Below are positions 52,587 to 62,399 of a stretch of DNA of 64,000 nucleotides, piece by piece. Every line of letters starts with the position of its first letter. The first letter of the stretch is position 1. The stretch comes from Metellina segmentata (lineage: Eukaryota > Arthropoda > Arachnida > Araneae > Tetragnathidae), in assembly GCA_947359465.1 (NCBI GenBank), contig OX375880.1:16810120-16874119 (forward strand), in the 5' to 3' direction. The notes below the pieces were generated by a model. It was not told the DNA's origin. It worked only from the letters and a program-made list of their open reading frames with translations, and did no database searches. Position numbers and translations under genes: made by a program.

Positions 52587-53615
52587 TAGGGCAACTTTTT
52601 GCAACAATTGCAACTTTTTTTCACACGTTCTACGCTTTATATAAAGTACTAAAAACAAAATTCCTCTTACATGGGGTGTATTGTAAGTAATTTATAACCG
52701 CAACATAAATGCAACTTTCTACATAAATGCAATTTTTTGCATAATTGCAACTTTTTTACAATTTAGCTTAAAATTAATTCATGTAAAATTACTATTTCAT
52801 TTTTGGCCCCCTGAAAAAACCCTTCAATCACGTGTGTCTGAGCTTGCGAACGCCGAAGTATTGTGTATCAAACAAGAAGTTCATGGAAAGAAGGTATTCG
52901 TCCTAACAGACGAAAGTGAAATAAATAGGAAGAAGTGCTTTAACACATTGGTTGGCACTCATGATAATCCAGATTGCGAGGTGAGTTTCAATCATCAATA
53001 TGTTGTTTCCTTGTAAATGACGTTTTAAAATCTCAGAATGTTGAGCGAAAGATTTTTGCGCTTCTGCTGTCCGATACAGCATATTATGTGACTGCGGCTG
53101 GAATCACACTCAAGGTGCTTTATCCGCGATTGCTCCAAGTTACTTGAGTGGTACACTTCTTTCACAACTGCAGAAAAAGTCAAATGCAACAATGTCAGGC
53201 AACATCAGTCTCTTTTGAGCGGTTTTTCAATGTTAAAGAAATAACTGACCAATAATAGGCCATTCAACGACATCAACGTTCTTCTGTATTTAATAATGTA
53301 CAAATAAATTTTGAAATTTTTCATTTTTTACTAATAATTTATTTTAGATTTTTGTGTATCAAAAATAAATTATAAACTTTATTTTCATAAATGCAACTTC
53401 AGGGAATGATAAATGCAACTTTTCCCATTTTACTGTAACAAAACTTTTTGCAACAAATGCAACGTTTTTTCACACGTTCCGTGCTGCATGTAAAGTACTA
53501 AAACCCAAATTCCTCCAATATGGGGTGTATTGTAAGTGAGTTATAACCGCAACATAAATGCAACTTTCTGCATAAATGCAACTTTTTGCTTAAATGCAAC
53601 CACCTCACACGAAAT
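52587..53615 (+). mobile_element. TAGGGCAAC hAT copy 4 (opposite orientation) plus partial copy
   Basis: Starts TAGGGCAACTTTTTGCAACA and carries the transposase fragment at 52834-53016 (LANAEVLCIKQEVHGKKVFV). It reaches its far end near 53440, followed by a second partial terminal region (about 53440-53605: CTTTTTGCAACAAATGCAAC, GGGGTGTATTGTAAGTGAGT). It lies immediately upstream of the second MATH-BTB gene. Confidence 0.78.
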
Positions 53616-53857
53616 GTATTTCTCATACCCCTAATTTTCAGGGCAACAGATATATGTTGTAACACGATTGTCTGATATTGACGTCATGGTGAGACATATA
53701 CCTCTACCGGCGACAGGAAACGCGATAGGAAACGAATGACTTCATCTCATTCGAATGGAATCTTTTAAAGAAAAAAATATTCCCGCTTTTCGATTGGCTG
53801 CTCAATGTCAGTCGCACACTTGTGGATTAAACGTTCATCACCCGATGCTTCTCTGTC
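53616..53857 (+). promoter_or_regulatory. 5' flank of the second MATH-BTB gene
   Basis: About 240 bp between the hAT debris and the ATG, with GATTGGCTG (inverted CCAAT type) at about 53796. No TATA box in a clear position. Promoter role is inferred from position only. Confidence 0.35.
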
Positions 53858-55240
53858 ATGGAGGGTGACAACTCAAATGAGAAAGCGGTATTTACTTTCA
53901 CGTGGAGAATAGAAAACTTCAGCCATTGTGTGGAATCAAAAGCGGGTTTTTTCGAGAGTCCAGAGTTCACTGTTGATTCTCTCAACAAGTCCCGTTGGTG
54001 CCTGAGGCTCTATCCGAAAGGAATAAACGATCAATTCTGTATGAACGTATACCTTTCGCATGTCACTTTCGCATCGATTCCTATCACCGTCGACTACGAG
54101 CTTACGATTATTGGTGCTGACGGCTCTAGCCTGTTGATATGCAACCGTGCTGGCGTTACTTTCGACAGCCAATTCGGTAAGGGAAGACAGACCGGCCTCA
54201 CTCCCAACGACGATTACTACAGCAACAGGTCCACATACCTGCCTGGAGATACCTTCAGCGTGAGATCCCGCATGTGGAATATAGACGAAGAAACTGGCGA
54301 GAATGTGCAATTCTTCGCCCGAACTCTGATAGGACTTACGAGAATGTCCGGTCTTTGGAGTATACCAGACTTCAGCAAGCATCAACTGGGTCATCCGATG
54401 TATAAGGCGGTGTTGCTGTCTTCGGCGATTCCCGTCCCCATGGTTCTGAAAGGATCTTTAGAGGGCGAGACCCTCGATGAAGCGTGGTTCACTATCCAAA
54501 TCTGTAATGAACTTTGCGAACGGCAGTCACTGTTATCGTGCAAAATATCCGTTTTGAATAGCTGTAAAAGAGAGGCGAAGGGGATACAGGATAGGCATAG
54601 GTTGATACCAGACCAGAATCTTACGTGGACTTTTCCCAAGTTTATCTCCAGAAGAGAGTTGATTCAGAGGAAGAGCGCTATTTTACCTGAAGACGTCCTG
54701 TCCTTGAAAATCGAACTGACTCTTTCCATTGGAGTCGAACATCAAGAAATCGAGTGCACCCACTATGGATTACCCATTCCTCATTCCGCTGCTTCATCCG
54801 GACATTGGTGGAACGCTTCGGGACCTTCTCGGGATAGCCCTGCCGAAGATTCCGAAGCCGTTGGCTTTCTGTCAGACGACCTTCTGAATTTGTACCTGGA
54901 GAATACTCTCAGCGACTTTGAACTGAAATCGGGTGACAAGACGTTTTCCGTTCACAAGGCACTCCTCTGTGCACGGTCCCCGGTTTTCAAGGCCATGTTC
55001 ACGGGCGACATGCAGGAGGGTGTCAGCAAGTCCCTCCATGTCCCCGACGTGGATGCGGACACCCTGTCCGCCATGCTACTGTACCTTTACACGGACACTT
55101 TCGACGATTTGGAGTGGGAGAGCACTTCCAAGCTGTTCTACGCTTCGGACAAATACCAGATACCGTCCTTGAGGCAGAAGTGCTCTTCAGCGTTGAAATC
55201 CAATCTGACGGTGAACAACGTGTGCGTGGTCTTGGCCTAA
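53858..55240 (+). CDS. MATH-BTB (speckle-type POZ-like) paralog, C-terminally truncated by insertion
   Basis: 460 codons from ATG in TGTCATGG to a TAA created at the insertion junction. A MATH domain lies at about residues 10-150 (FTFTWRIENFSHC; SPEFTVDSLNKSRWCLRLYP). A second TRAF-like block is at about 200-310 (LTWTFPKFISRRELIQRKSA). The BTB domain is at about 341-449 (LSDFELKSGDKTFSVHKALL, CARSPVFKAMFTGDMQE, LFYASDKYQI). The frame is otherwise undamaged, and the BTB is clearly closer than the MATH to the paralog at 18566. The missing part is the BACK-like tail, still readable at 56008-56179. With MATH and BTB both present a truncated protein could still bind substrate and cullin-3, but whether it is expressed is unknown. 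Confidence 0.93.
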   Translation: MEGDNSNEKAVFTFTWRIENFSHCVESKAGFFESPEFTVDSLNKSRWCLRLYPKGINDQFCMNVYLSHVTFASIPITVDYELTIIGADGSSLLICNRAGVTFDSQFGKGRQTGLTPNDDYYSNRSTYLPGDTFSVRSRMWNIDEETGENVQFFARTLIGLTRMSGLWSIPDFSKHQLGHPMYKAVLLSSAIPVPMVLKGSLEGETLDEAWFTIQICNELCERQSLLSCKISVLNSCKREAKGIQDRHRLIPDQNLTWTFPKFISRRELIQRKSAILPEDVLSLKIELTLSIGVEHQEIECTHYGLPIPHSAASSGHWWNASGPSRDSPAEDSEAVGFLSDDLLNLYLENTLSDFELKSGDKTFSVHKALLCARSPVFKAMFTGDMQEGVSKSLHVPDVDADTLSAMLLYLYTDTFDDLEWESTSKLFYASDKYQIPSLRQKCSSALKSNLTVNNVCVVLA

Positions 55241-56007
55241 AGCTTTGGTTTCCTAAGAAAGTGGAGCCGTTATCTAACAGCCGTGATACGTCATGATGCC
55301 GCGGGCATAACTAGACGGCCGTCTAAACAAGAATCCAAGGTGTCAACTTAGGCGGATAGAATACGTTGGAGAATGGGCAACACAGACGGCTGTCGTGGTT
55401 TGTTTTATTCGAGAAACAAAACAAAGTGGTTTTTTATTCTCTAGTTTAAAGTTTCTAACTTCGGGATCGTTGAAGGTAGAGTGAAAATTTCAACAGATTT
55501 CAAATCAGCGTAAATTTCTACGCCCGATCGATATCAAAAACAGTTTTATTATTCAATTATTTACCATTTGATTATTTAATTATTTATAAAATAATTATTT
55601 ATTTATTTAAAGAAAATCACATTTAAGGTATCGATCTGGTGTCAAATTTTCCGCAGATTTCAAATCCGTTGACATTTTTATTCTGTGTTTAACGATCCCG
55701 ATTTTACAAAAACGAATTAATCAATGGCAGTCAAAAATGTTTATTTATTACACTCCTCTTCGTTCGAGTCGTTTGGAGCAGGAAATGAAATCTGGCCGCT
55801 ACAAGAGAAAAAACGTTCCCCAACTGTTTGAGACCGCTATGACGCCAGTCATGAAAATGGCGGCTCCGATCATTTTCGTTACGCTCACAAACAACGCTCT
55901 CTAGGAAACCAACACCATGTGTTAGTATAAGCAACGTTATAGTGACGTCACACACCGATACAACACGGCCGCTAGATCACGGCTACGCTTTCTTAGGAAA
56001 CCGAAGC
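55237..56007. mobile_element. 771-bp foldback element inserted in the MATH-BTB coding exon
   Basis: The left end CTAAAGCTTTGGTTTCCTAA and the right end (complement of CTAAAGCTTCGGTTTCCTAA) are inverted with one mismatch over the first 20 bases. The inside is family F foldback sequence (TTTCAACAGATTTCAAATCA; AATTTTCCGCAGATTTCAAA). Comparison with the intact paralog places the host bases on each side exactly (GTCTTGGC | TTTAGCCGAC). The last bases of the right inverted repeat (TTTAG) coincide with host sequence, so no ordinary target duplication can be assigned. Confidence 0.9.
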
Positions 56008-56179
56008 TTTAGCCGACAGGCACCAGGACCACGAACTGATATCGGCTGTCCTCGATTTCATCCTCAGCCATGACGAAGAGGTCATGCCTTCTACTGAATG
56101 GTTGGAATTCGTAGAGAGTGAAGCTCAGTTAGCTGCCAAGACAATGCATGAATTATACAGGAAAAAGCTTCAAATATGA
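56008..56179 (+). pseudogene. displaced 3' end of the second MATH-BTB gene
   Basis: Continues the reading frame interrupted at 55236: with the two bases before the insertion it encodes ALADRHQDHELISAVLDFIL, then SHDEEVMPSTEWLEF, and ends LHELYRKKLQI with TGA at 56177-56179. It is an uninterrupted 57-codon tail matching the BACK-like end of the paralog at 18566. The insert is 771 bp (a multiple of three), so the frame stays in register, but the insert itself begins with a stop. No frameshift or stop has accumulated in this tail, suggesting the insertion is fairly recent. Confidence 0.92.
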
Positions 56180-56204
56180 TCATATGTGGGTAATTAACCA
56201 ACTC

Positions 56205-56335
56205 CGCTCTAAAGCAACACAACGGGCTATTGGTGACGGTCTTGAATCAATCCTTATGGGAACGATCCAAGGATGCCTCACCATCTTGAACCACGGTAAG
56301 ATGAGATAATCTGAGCTGGCATCTCACTCTATTAA
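56205..56335 (-). mobile_element. SINE family A fragment
   Basis: Diverged reverse 3' portion (complement of GCCCGTTGTGTTGCTTTAGA at its start). Confidence 0.7.
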
Positions 56336-57059
56336 GATATCAATCTCAAATTCATTTTAAATCTTACATCTCGGCTATCTGCTAGGACCTTGAGTTGTAC
56401 TGCAATTCATTATTTTGGTAAGTGTGACTGTAATAATTCCTAAATAGTGAGGTACTTTGAAAGAAATGCGTTTCCGAGAAAATCATAGCTTTAATAAGCA
56501 TTACCAACACTTTGTAAAGTTTTGTGATGTGTAGTAACTCAACCCTTTTGATAAATTGTAGCGAATGTGAAAGCTTTTAATTCCTTTTTTTATCTCAATC
56601 ATAATAACAGTTTTCTTTTCTGTGAAATTTTACGTCCTCAACATCTGTAGATATCCAAAGATAAATTCCACTGTGTGTGTCAAATCAATCCGCCATATAT
56701 TTTTTCATCACTTCTCTTCAAATATAAAGTACTGAAGCTTTCAATGTTGCCGTTTTGCCATTCTATTTAACCGTTTGAAAACTGTCAACAGTGTTTGTAA
56801 AATACTATGAAGTATTTAATTGTGAAGCGCAAATTTTTACTTTTTTGTAAACACAACATAAATTGGCATTGTTTGAATTCTTATGTCATGTCCTAAATGT
56901 AATAAAAAAACTTCATTTTTTTACATTTGACATTGAGTTATGTATTGTATTCTCAAGTCAACATAATCGCAGATTAATAAATGTATAATTTTTATTTCAA
57001 CTTCAAGTTGTCTAATTGACCAAAAAGAAATTTAGAAATAGTAAAAATGAAGATTTTTT
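56336..57059. other. AT-rich sequence downstream of the MATH-BTB gene
   Basis: Probable 3' flank. AATAAA at 56901-56906 and others occur, none can be tied to the gene. Nothing else recognised. Confidence 0.45.
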
Positions 57060-57074
57060 TTTTCAATCAGGTGA

Positions 57075-57497
57075 TTTAAATTATTTACAACCATCGCGAA
57101 GAAACTTTGACTGAAGGACCCTGTAATGAAACAGAATATATTGAGTTGCTGGAGAGAGAACTGATAACGGGAGAATTAGAGAACATTTCTGAGCTCTTGC
57201 AAAGTCTACTCGTTCTTCCCTTAATAACTTAATTAAGGGAAGAACGAGTAGCCTTTGCAAGAGCTCAGAAATGTTGTAATGACTTGGAGAGAAATTTGTG
57301 ATTTTGCATTGAATAAGTCAATGGAAGGTTCAACTCCTAAAGATAAATATAGCATCGATAACGAGTTGCTAGTATTTCGATATCAGAAAGACCACTTGGG
57401 GAATGAAAGGAAAAAGTTAGATGTGCCTGAGGAGTATAGAACAAAAACCCTGTCGAAAATATTTAGTCTTTTGGGATTTTCACTCACAGAATTTTAA
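57075..57497 (+). pseudogene. gypsy-lineage integrase N-terminal remnant
   Basis: The plus strand reads ETEYIELLERELITGELEN then, beyond a palindrome, MEGSTPKDKYSIDNELLVFR, YQKDHLGNERKKLDVPEEYR and TKTL. The pattern 'xxNxLLxR...GxxRKxLxVPxxYRxxxL' precedes the HHCC zinc finger in gypsy-lineage integrases, including the one at 12486-18281. The zinc finger itself is lost. No LTR nearby. Confidence 0.65.
57182..57275. repeat. near-perfect 44-bp inverted repeat (hairpin)
   Basis: Arms 57182-57225 and 57232-57275 pair at 43 of 44 positions around a 6-base loop. It interrupts the integrase-like remnant. Confidence 0.95.
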
Positions 57498-57891
57498 CTT
57501 TTTTTTTTCTAACCAGTAGAATTTGATCTGGTCTGACATTGAGGACTAACCAGTTAAAACATTATTTTAACTACGAATATACTATAGGAATAGTCGTGAA
57601 TTATGATTGTTATGAGATGAGTTTAATTATGGATTATGATAACGTTATAATTAAAGATGAAAAGATTATAATTGTGAATTATGACTATTTTCTAATTGAT
57701 TGTACAGTATGAAATGATTTTGCTATGATATAATGGTCATTCCTTTGAATTATAGAAATAACTTATCTGTATTGTGTTGGTTTACTGGTTATTCTAAATG
57801 TTATTTTGATTATTAATTCTACATACTATATTAATAGTGGAATACTAATTATTTAAAAAATATATATAAATGGTTTAATAATTCATTATTT

Positions 57892-57926
<35 letters not shown>

Positions 57927-58101
57927 TTCCCCTTTTAAACAAGAGGAAATTCACAAAATAAAAACCGAAAGGAATTTATTGAAAACGAAAGTGTTGGTTT
58001 TAACTTTTCTTCTAACTTTCGTTTCCTCTTTCGTTTTCTGGTTTAATACATATGATTTTTATTTTGATCTTTCATTAAATTACGTTTTTGAATGATATAA
58101 G

Positions 58102-58133
<32 letters not shown>

Positions 58134-58520
58134 ACAAGCAACTGCTTTATAATCTGAATTATAACTTAATTGGATTTATATGAAACTTACTGACTTGAAA
58201 GTTTTTAATTATATGCTTTTAGTAGAATTTTATGTGAAAGGTTTAACTTTTTGTCAAAAGTCACAACTCTAGGATATTGGATTGGCATGTCTAACCTTAA
58301 AAATGACATTATAATAATGTGATTCAGTGTTGTGAAAACTGACAGTTTGGAGAAAGAAACTTTTCATCTGCGAGAAAAGATTTTCGTTTTTCTTAGTCCC
58401 TTAAGATAATCAAGTCCTGGTGATTTTCAATGAATCTCACCATGTTAATAATTTTAACCCTCGAGCCCTTGTTACATGCAATATCTCTGGGCCATGCGAT
58501 TTTAAGGTGGTCAACAGATG
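57498..58520. other. AT-rich sequence with two TA microsatellites
   Basis: (GT)/(TA)n at 57892-57926 and (TA)n at 58102-58127. No other feature recognised. Confidence 0.6.
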
Positions 58521-59215
58521 TTCTGTTATACTCTAGCGTCGGAACATTTGAGGTCACTACCGATTTAACGCGCTCAGCCCCCTTTTTACACGATGGTCTA
58601 ATCCGTTATAGGGATGTGACATCGATGTCGATGTTTTCAGAACATCGATGTATTGGAGTCGAAGTTTTTGTATCATCGATGTTTATACTTGTCGATGTTT
58701 CTACGTTGTCGATGTTTTATTTTTAAATGAAAAAAGTACCGTTAATAAAATTTAAAAAATAACCAAGTAGCATAATTTTTATAATCAGCAAAATGAACAT
58801 ACTTTTAGACCAAAGAGACCAGGGTGAAGGGTCTGAAAAGTGGGGATGCGACATCGATGTCGATGTTTTCAAAACATTGATGTTTTATAAAAAAACATCG
58901 ATATATTGGAACCGATGTCGCATCACTAGTTGCTAAGCCAATTTCAAGAAATGAGGAAAAAAGTTTAAATACACTGAATTTTAAAAACATCGATGGTCTT
59001 GGGGCGATGTATTATCAACTTCGATGTTTTAATTTTGAACATCGATGTTTTTCTGTCGATGTCGCATCCATAGTTGCTAAAACAATTTTAAGAAATGGGG
59101 AAAAAATGTTTAAATACACTGAATTTTAAAAACATCGATGTTTTGTCAACATCGATGTTTTGCTGTCGATGTCACATCCCTAATCCGTTACTCTTCTGAC
59201 CGGGCTGCTGAGAAA
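58521..59215 (-). mobile_element. SINE head-B fragment split by a MITE
   Basis: 58521-58600 (GGAACATTTGAGGTCACTAC; CAGCCCCCTTTTTACACGAT) and 59191-59215 (CTCTTCTGACCGGGCTGCTG) form one diverged reverse SINE head-B piece interrupted by the next element. Confidence 0.6.
58609..59182. mobile_element. hAT-type MITE (ACATCGATGT family), compact copy with 8-bp duplication
   Basis: 574 bp. It has a perfect 17-bp terminal inverted repeat TAGGGATGTGACATCGA and is flanked by ATCCGTTA at 58601-58608 and 59183-59190. The inside is rich in ACATCGATGT palindromes and contains about two of the units found amplified at 26934-27480. Confidence 0.95.
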
Positions 59216-59216
59216 A

Positions 59217-59480
59217 AGGAGCTAAGAAAATCAATATCATCATGCTCTTTCCAGATTACTGTCGTGCTCGTCACCACTCCTGAAGATTCATACTTTGACC
59301 TGATTCCTGATACTGCTGATTATGTTGAGACTCCTCCATGCCATTAAAATATAAGACACTTTTATGTTTCCGATACAATGCGGAGACTTGAAGGCTACAT
59401 AGGAAGACCTCTAAAAGTATCGGTAAAGAATGAAATCTTGAGCTTTCCACCCTGATTTTAAGATGCAGCTCAACTTCTGA
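59217..59480 (-). pseudogene. exon-like cassette 4, decayed
   Basis: On the minus strand an acceptor-like ATCTTCGTTTCAG (ends at 59477) is followed by sequence ending in GGAAAGAGCATGATG with the expected donor GT replaced by AT. It is similar at both ends to the cassettes at 61650 and 61297. In-frame stops are present. Confidence 0.5.
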
Positions 59481-61296
59481 AACGAAGATACCTTTAAATT
59501 AATATCTAGCGGTTTGTTTGTACCAAACGCCAGTTTTGCGTAAGTACTGAAATCATGTAGACATAACATCAGAATGGATAAAACTTGCTTTACTATAACA
59601 AATTTACAACTCCAGAAATCAGCTTATTTACATCAACAAGAATTTAAACGTAATTACACAGTGTAACATTTTGAAAGGGTAGCTGTTACGAGCCTCTCAG
59701 AAGGAACAACTCGCAGGTGGCTCTGGACTAAAGATTTTACTGACGAAGTTTAGAAAGAATGTGATAGAGTTTTAGTTTGTCATTTTTTGTTCAGGTAGGG
59801 TCCTTAGTCTTTGTTCTCCACAGGGTCTCTCCTGAACACTCGAGGATGATTATCCGGTTAGGGAGAGCCCTTCTCCAACAACTCTTCGGTCAGGAAAGGT
59901 CCGTTGCTCAGGTGACCGATCGAAATTTCGATGACCGCTCGGTTGAGCGGGGTCCTCAGCTCTGTCGAGCCTTTTCCAAAATTTACGTCCACTCCAAATC
60001 AGCAGTTCAGGTTTGAGCTTCTCTACGTCTTCGTCGACGTACTCCCGGGTCGGGAATTCTCAGAATCAGCGAACAGCAGTCGTGACTCCCGCAGGCTTAT
60101 ACTAGCCTTTTTCCAGTGCTCGGATGAGCACTTACGTCTGTTACAATATCCGGAACAACCGCTCAGGTTTGAGCTTTATAAAATGGCACTCCGTTGAGTG
60201 ATTCACAGCTCCTGTGAGTCTAGCCAAAGGTTCTGCGTCCACTCCACTAGACTGGATCAACATATGAGGTTTGAGCTTTCCTCGCGTCTGATACACGTAC
60301 TCCCGGTTCGGGAATTTTCTGAGACCACGAACAGCAGTCGTGACTTCCGCAGGCCAGCTAAGCCTTTTTCCAGTGCTCCAATGAGCACTTCTCCAGGGAA
60401 CGGGGTATCGGTAACCGTGAACGGGTGTACACTTCCTCGGATCAGTTTGATCCCTCGGGTTTGTTGATCTGTATCACCGAAATCTTTTTCGTCTCTCTCA
60501 CGACACCGAAAGTACCACGTAGGTTGTTGCCCTCCCCCTACTCCTGTTTCATTCGACACACTTGTCCTCTCGCCGTTGGCAGGTTCCAAATCGGGCTGTC
60601 CATTGGCGGTTAATTTTCCCCTTCTGCACGGCGGAGGTGGTACTTCATTAGCGAGTCGGCTGGCGGCCGGTACAAAGGTCTCTGCGGTTTCCTCTGATAC
60701 TGGAAGCGCTGGAAATGAACTTCTGACATGGGGTTCGTTATCTGCGTCGGCCGCAGAAACCGCGAAATCCAACTCATGAACATCGGCTCGTTACCTCTCG
60801 GAACGGCGAGCTGGGTTCATGCAACGGCGTGACCCCCGCTGTATCTCGTCTTTCGTCCTTTCCAATTTACCGCTGAGCGCCTGATTTGATTCCATCACAA
60901 CAGTCGCGTACGTCAGAGCGCGTACGAAGCCTGCGAGGCAGAAAGGCTAGAATGAATCTAACCTTCAAAACGAACGTTCCTTCTTTTGTTCTTAAATTTT
61001 TGCACAAGTTCGTAGCCCACAAGAACTTTCGAGGCCCCGATCGGAACACAAATAACAGTTGCCATTGCTGGTCAATTTGGAGACCATACCGAAGAATCAA
61101 GCAACTGACGTCACCGCATGATTTTTATACTTTGCAGGTTATGCTTTGTACTTGGATGTAGTCTTGCCTCTACAAATACAAAAATGAAGTGGCTCCTTTT
61201 CACTTGAAAAGCAACTTTCGACTAGAGCGCTATTAATAAAGCGTTACAAGACCAATTATTACAATTGCTGAGTAAAAGAATCCGGAAGATCTGTAA
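59481..61296. other. unidentified block with a direct repeat; possible LTR-type insertion
   Basis: From about 59689 (TGTTACGAGCCTCTCAGAAG) to about 61200 the composition becomes GC-richer. About 60007-60130 is repeated at about 60264-60390 (AGGTTTGAGCTT; GACGTACTCCCGG / ACACGTACTCCCGG; CAGCAGTCGTGACT; CCTTTTTCCAGTGCTC). TGTTAC...GTTACA ends can be drawn at 59689 and about 60146, but no target duplication supports an LTR. The minus-strand ORF at 60257-60772 has no recognisable domain. Confidence 0.35.
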
Positions 61297-61515
61297 CATC
61301 ATGCTCTTTCCAGATCATAGTTCACACCGCACTTTCTGAAGATTTCTCCTTGACGACAGACTCATGACTCAGACTCCCCGTCCGTGCAAAGATGCAATCT
61401 ATTGCAGTTTTTGATGCAGTGCGGCCACTTTAATCCAACAAAGCAAATTCCTCTTGGAGCACCAAAGAATGAAATCTGGAGTTTTCCATCCTGATCTTAA
61501 GATGTAGTTTTACTT
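61297..61515 (-). pseudogene. exon-like cassette 3, decayed
   Basis: The minus-strand acceptor TCTTCATTTCAG (ends at 61516) is intact, but the sequence has stops and the donor after GGAAAGAGCATGATG is TT instead of GT. Clearly homologous to the cassette at 61650-61751. Confidence 0.55.
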
Positions 61516-61649
61516 CTGAAATGAAGAGATTGTTAAATAAACACATGATAAAGTCGCTCTCAATTGCTTGAAATGTAAGTTTCGTTTAATAAAAACCTGC
61601 TACCAACAGTATAAGACTAATTGTAGATTGAAAGGAATCTGATCCATAC

Positions 61650-61751
61650 CATCATGCTCTTTCCAATCCTCGAAGAAGATTCCATCTTGAAGCAGGACTC
61701 CTGATTCAATCCAACACCTCGTCCATGCATAAAAAACATGCTCCTCAGCTT
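61650..61751 (-). CDS. exon-like cassette 2, open and splice-competent
   Basis: 102-bp minus-strand segment between TATCTTCATTTCAG (ends at 61752) and donor GTATGG. In phase 1 it is open and encodes AEEHVFYAWTRCW, then IESGVLLQDGIFFEDWKEHD. It starts and ends in phase 1, so it could be added or skipped without changing frame. The family is not recognised. It does not fit directly onto the zinc-finger exon (phase 2) but does fit a phase-1 donor at 61882. Status as a real exon is an inference. Confidence 0.45.
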
Positions 61752-61881
61752 CTGAAATGAAGATATACTTAAATAAATATCATATAAATTCGCTTGTATT
61801 CATTTCAAAAGCAACTTTCAACTAAAGAGCTGTTACCAAAGTATTATAAAATGAATAGTAGGTTAAAAGGGAGATACGTAC

Positions 61882-62005
61882 CATTTTGCTCATCCAGATC
61901 TCCGTTCCCACCTCCCTCCCTTATTCCACTGGATGAACCGAAGTCTTCTACTCTTCGGACCCTTCGGATTCTACTTCTTCAGACAAGTCGGACTCCTCTA
62001 ACAAG
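61882..62005 (-). CDS. probable terminal exon of the zinc-finger gene (acidic tail)
   Basis: Acceptor TCATTTTTAG (ends at 62006) in phase 2 joins the zinc-finger exon to give Y-L-L-E-E-S-D-L-S-E-E-V-E-S-E-G-S-E-E and stop TAG at 61948-61950. Coding would thus be 61951-62005. A donor-like GTACGT follows at 61876-61881, and a second frame (VEDFGSSSGIREGGGNGDL) is open in the 3' half. Alternative acceptors or splice forms are therefore possible. Confidence in the join is moderate. Confidence 0.5.
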
Positions 62006-62108
62006 CTAAAAATGATTAAATTCTTAATTCTTCATGGATTATCAATTGACATTGTAAATAATACTAATAAGCAATCCTATTGAAATGCAACATGAAAGGG
62101 CGACTTAC

Positions 62109-62317
62109 TAATTGTAGACCGACACGGAGTCGTATATGTCATAGAGTTCCGACTCAGTTGGAAGAGGTCCCGCTAAGTATTTGTAGGATCTTCCATATCC
62201 ATCCAGGAGGCGGGGCCCGAAATATCGGTCCACGCCATGAACCATCAGCATGTGATGGCGCATTGCAATAGCAGCAAAGCAGGTCTTATCGCACTGCTTG
62301 CAATATATCATGTCCTC
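62109..62317 (-). CDS. C2H2 zinc-finger exon of an unidentified gene
   Basis: 209-bp minus-strand exon with acceptor CATTTGTTGCAG (ends at 62318) and donor GTAAGT (complement of 62103-62108), both strong. Phase 0 start. It encodes EDMIYCKQCDKTCFAAIAMR then HHMLMVHGVDRYFGPRLLDG, with one C2H2 finger (C-x2-C-x12-H-x4-H). It continues YGRSYKYLAGPLPTESELYD and IYDSVSVYN. Such fingers bind DNA or RNA, and a single terminal finger with an acidic extension is not enough to name the gene. Upstream exons are not visible to 64000 and should lie beyond the window. Confidence 0.8.
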
Positions 62318-62399
62318 CTGCAACAAATGAGGCGTGTTAAAAACCTTTAATAACATCGAAATGGTTAGGAGAACCCTCAACAGTTTTTAACTCTGTATT

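Noticed and set aside
54933..55172. Alternative-frame ORFs inside the MATH-BTB genes
   Set aside because: They are shadows of a strongly conserved BTB coding frame.
55237..56007. The insert as a spliceable intron of the MATH-BTB gene
   Set aside because: No GT lies at the left boundary, the paralog has no intron there, and the ends are inverted repeats of a repeated element. The AG at its right end could still act as a cryptic acceptor, so RNA data would settle it.
59689..60146. Solo LTR with TGTTAC...GTTACA ends
   Set aside because: No target duplication and no second copy to compare; left as an unidentified block.
60257..60772. 171-codon minus-strand ORF as a gene
   Set aside because: No recognisable domain, no splice context, and it overlaps a locally repeated block of probable transposon origin.
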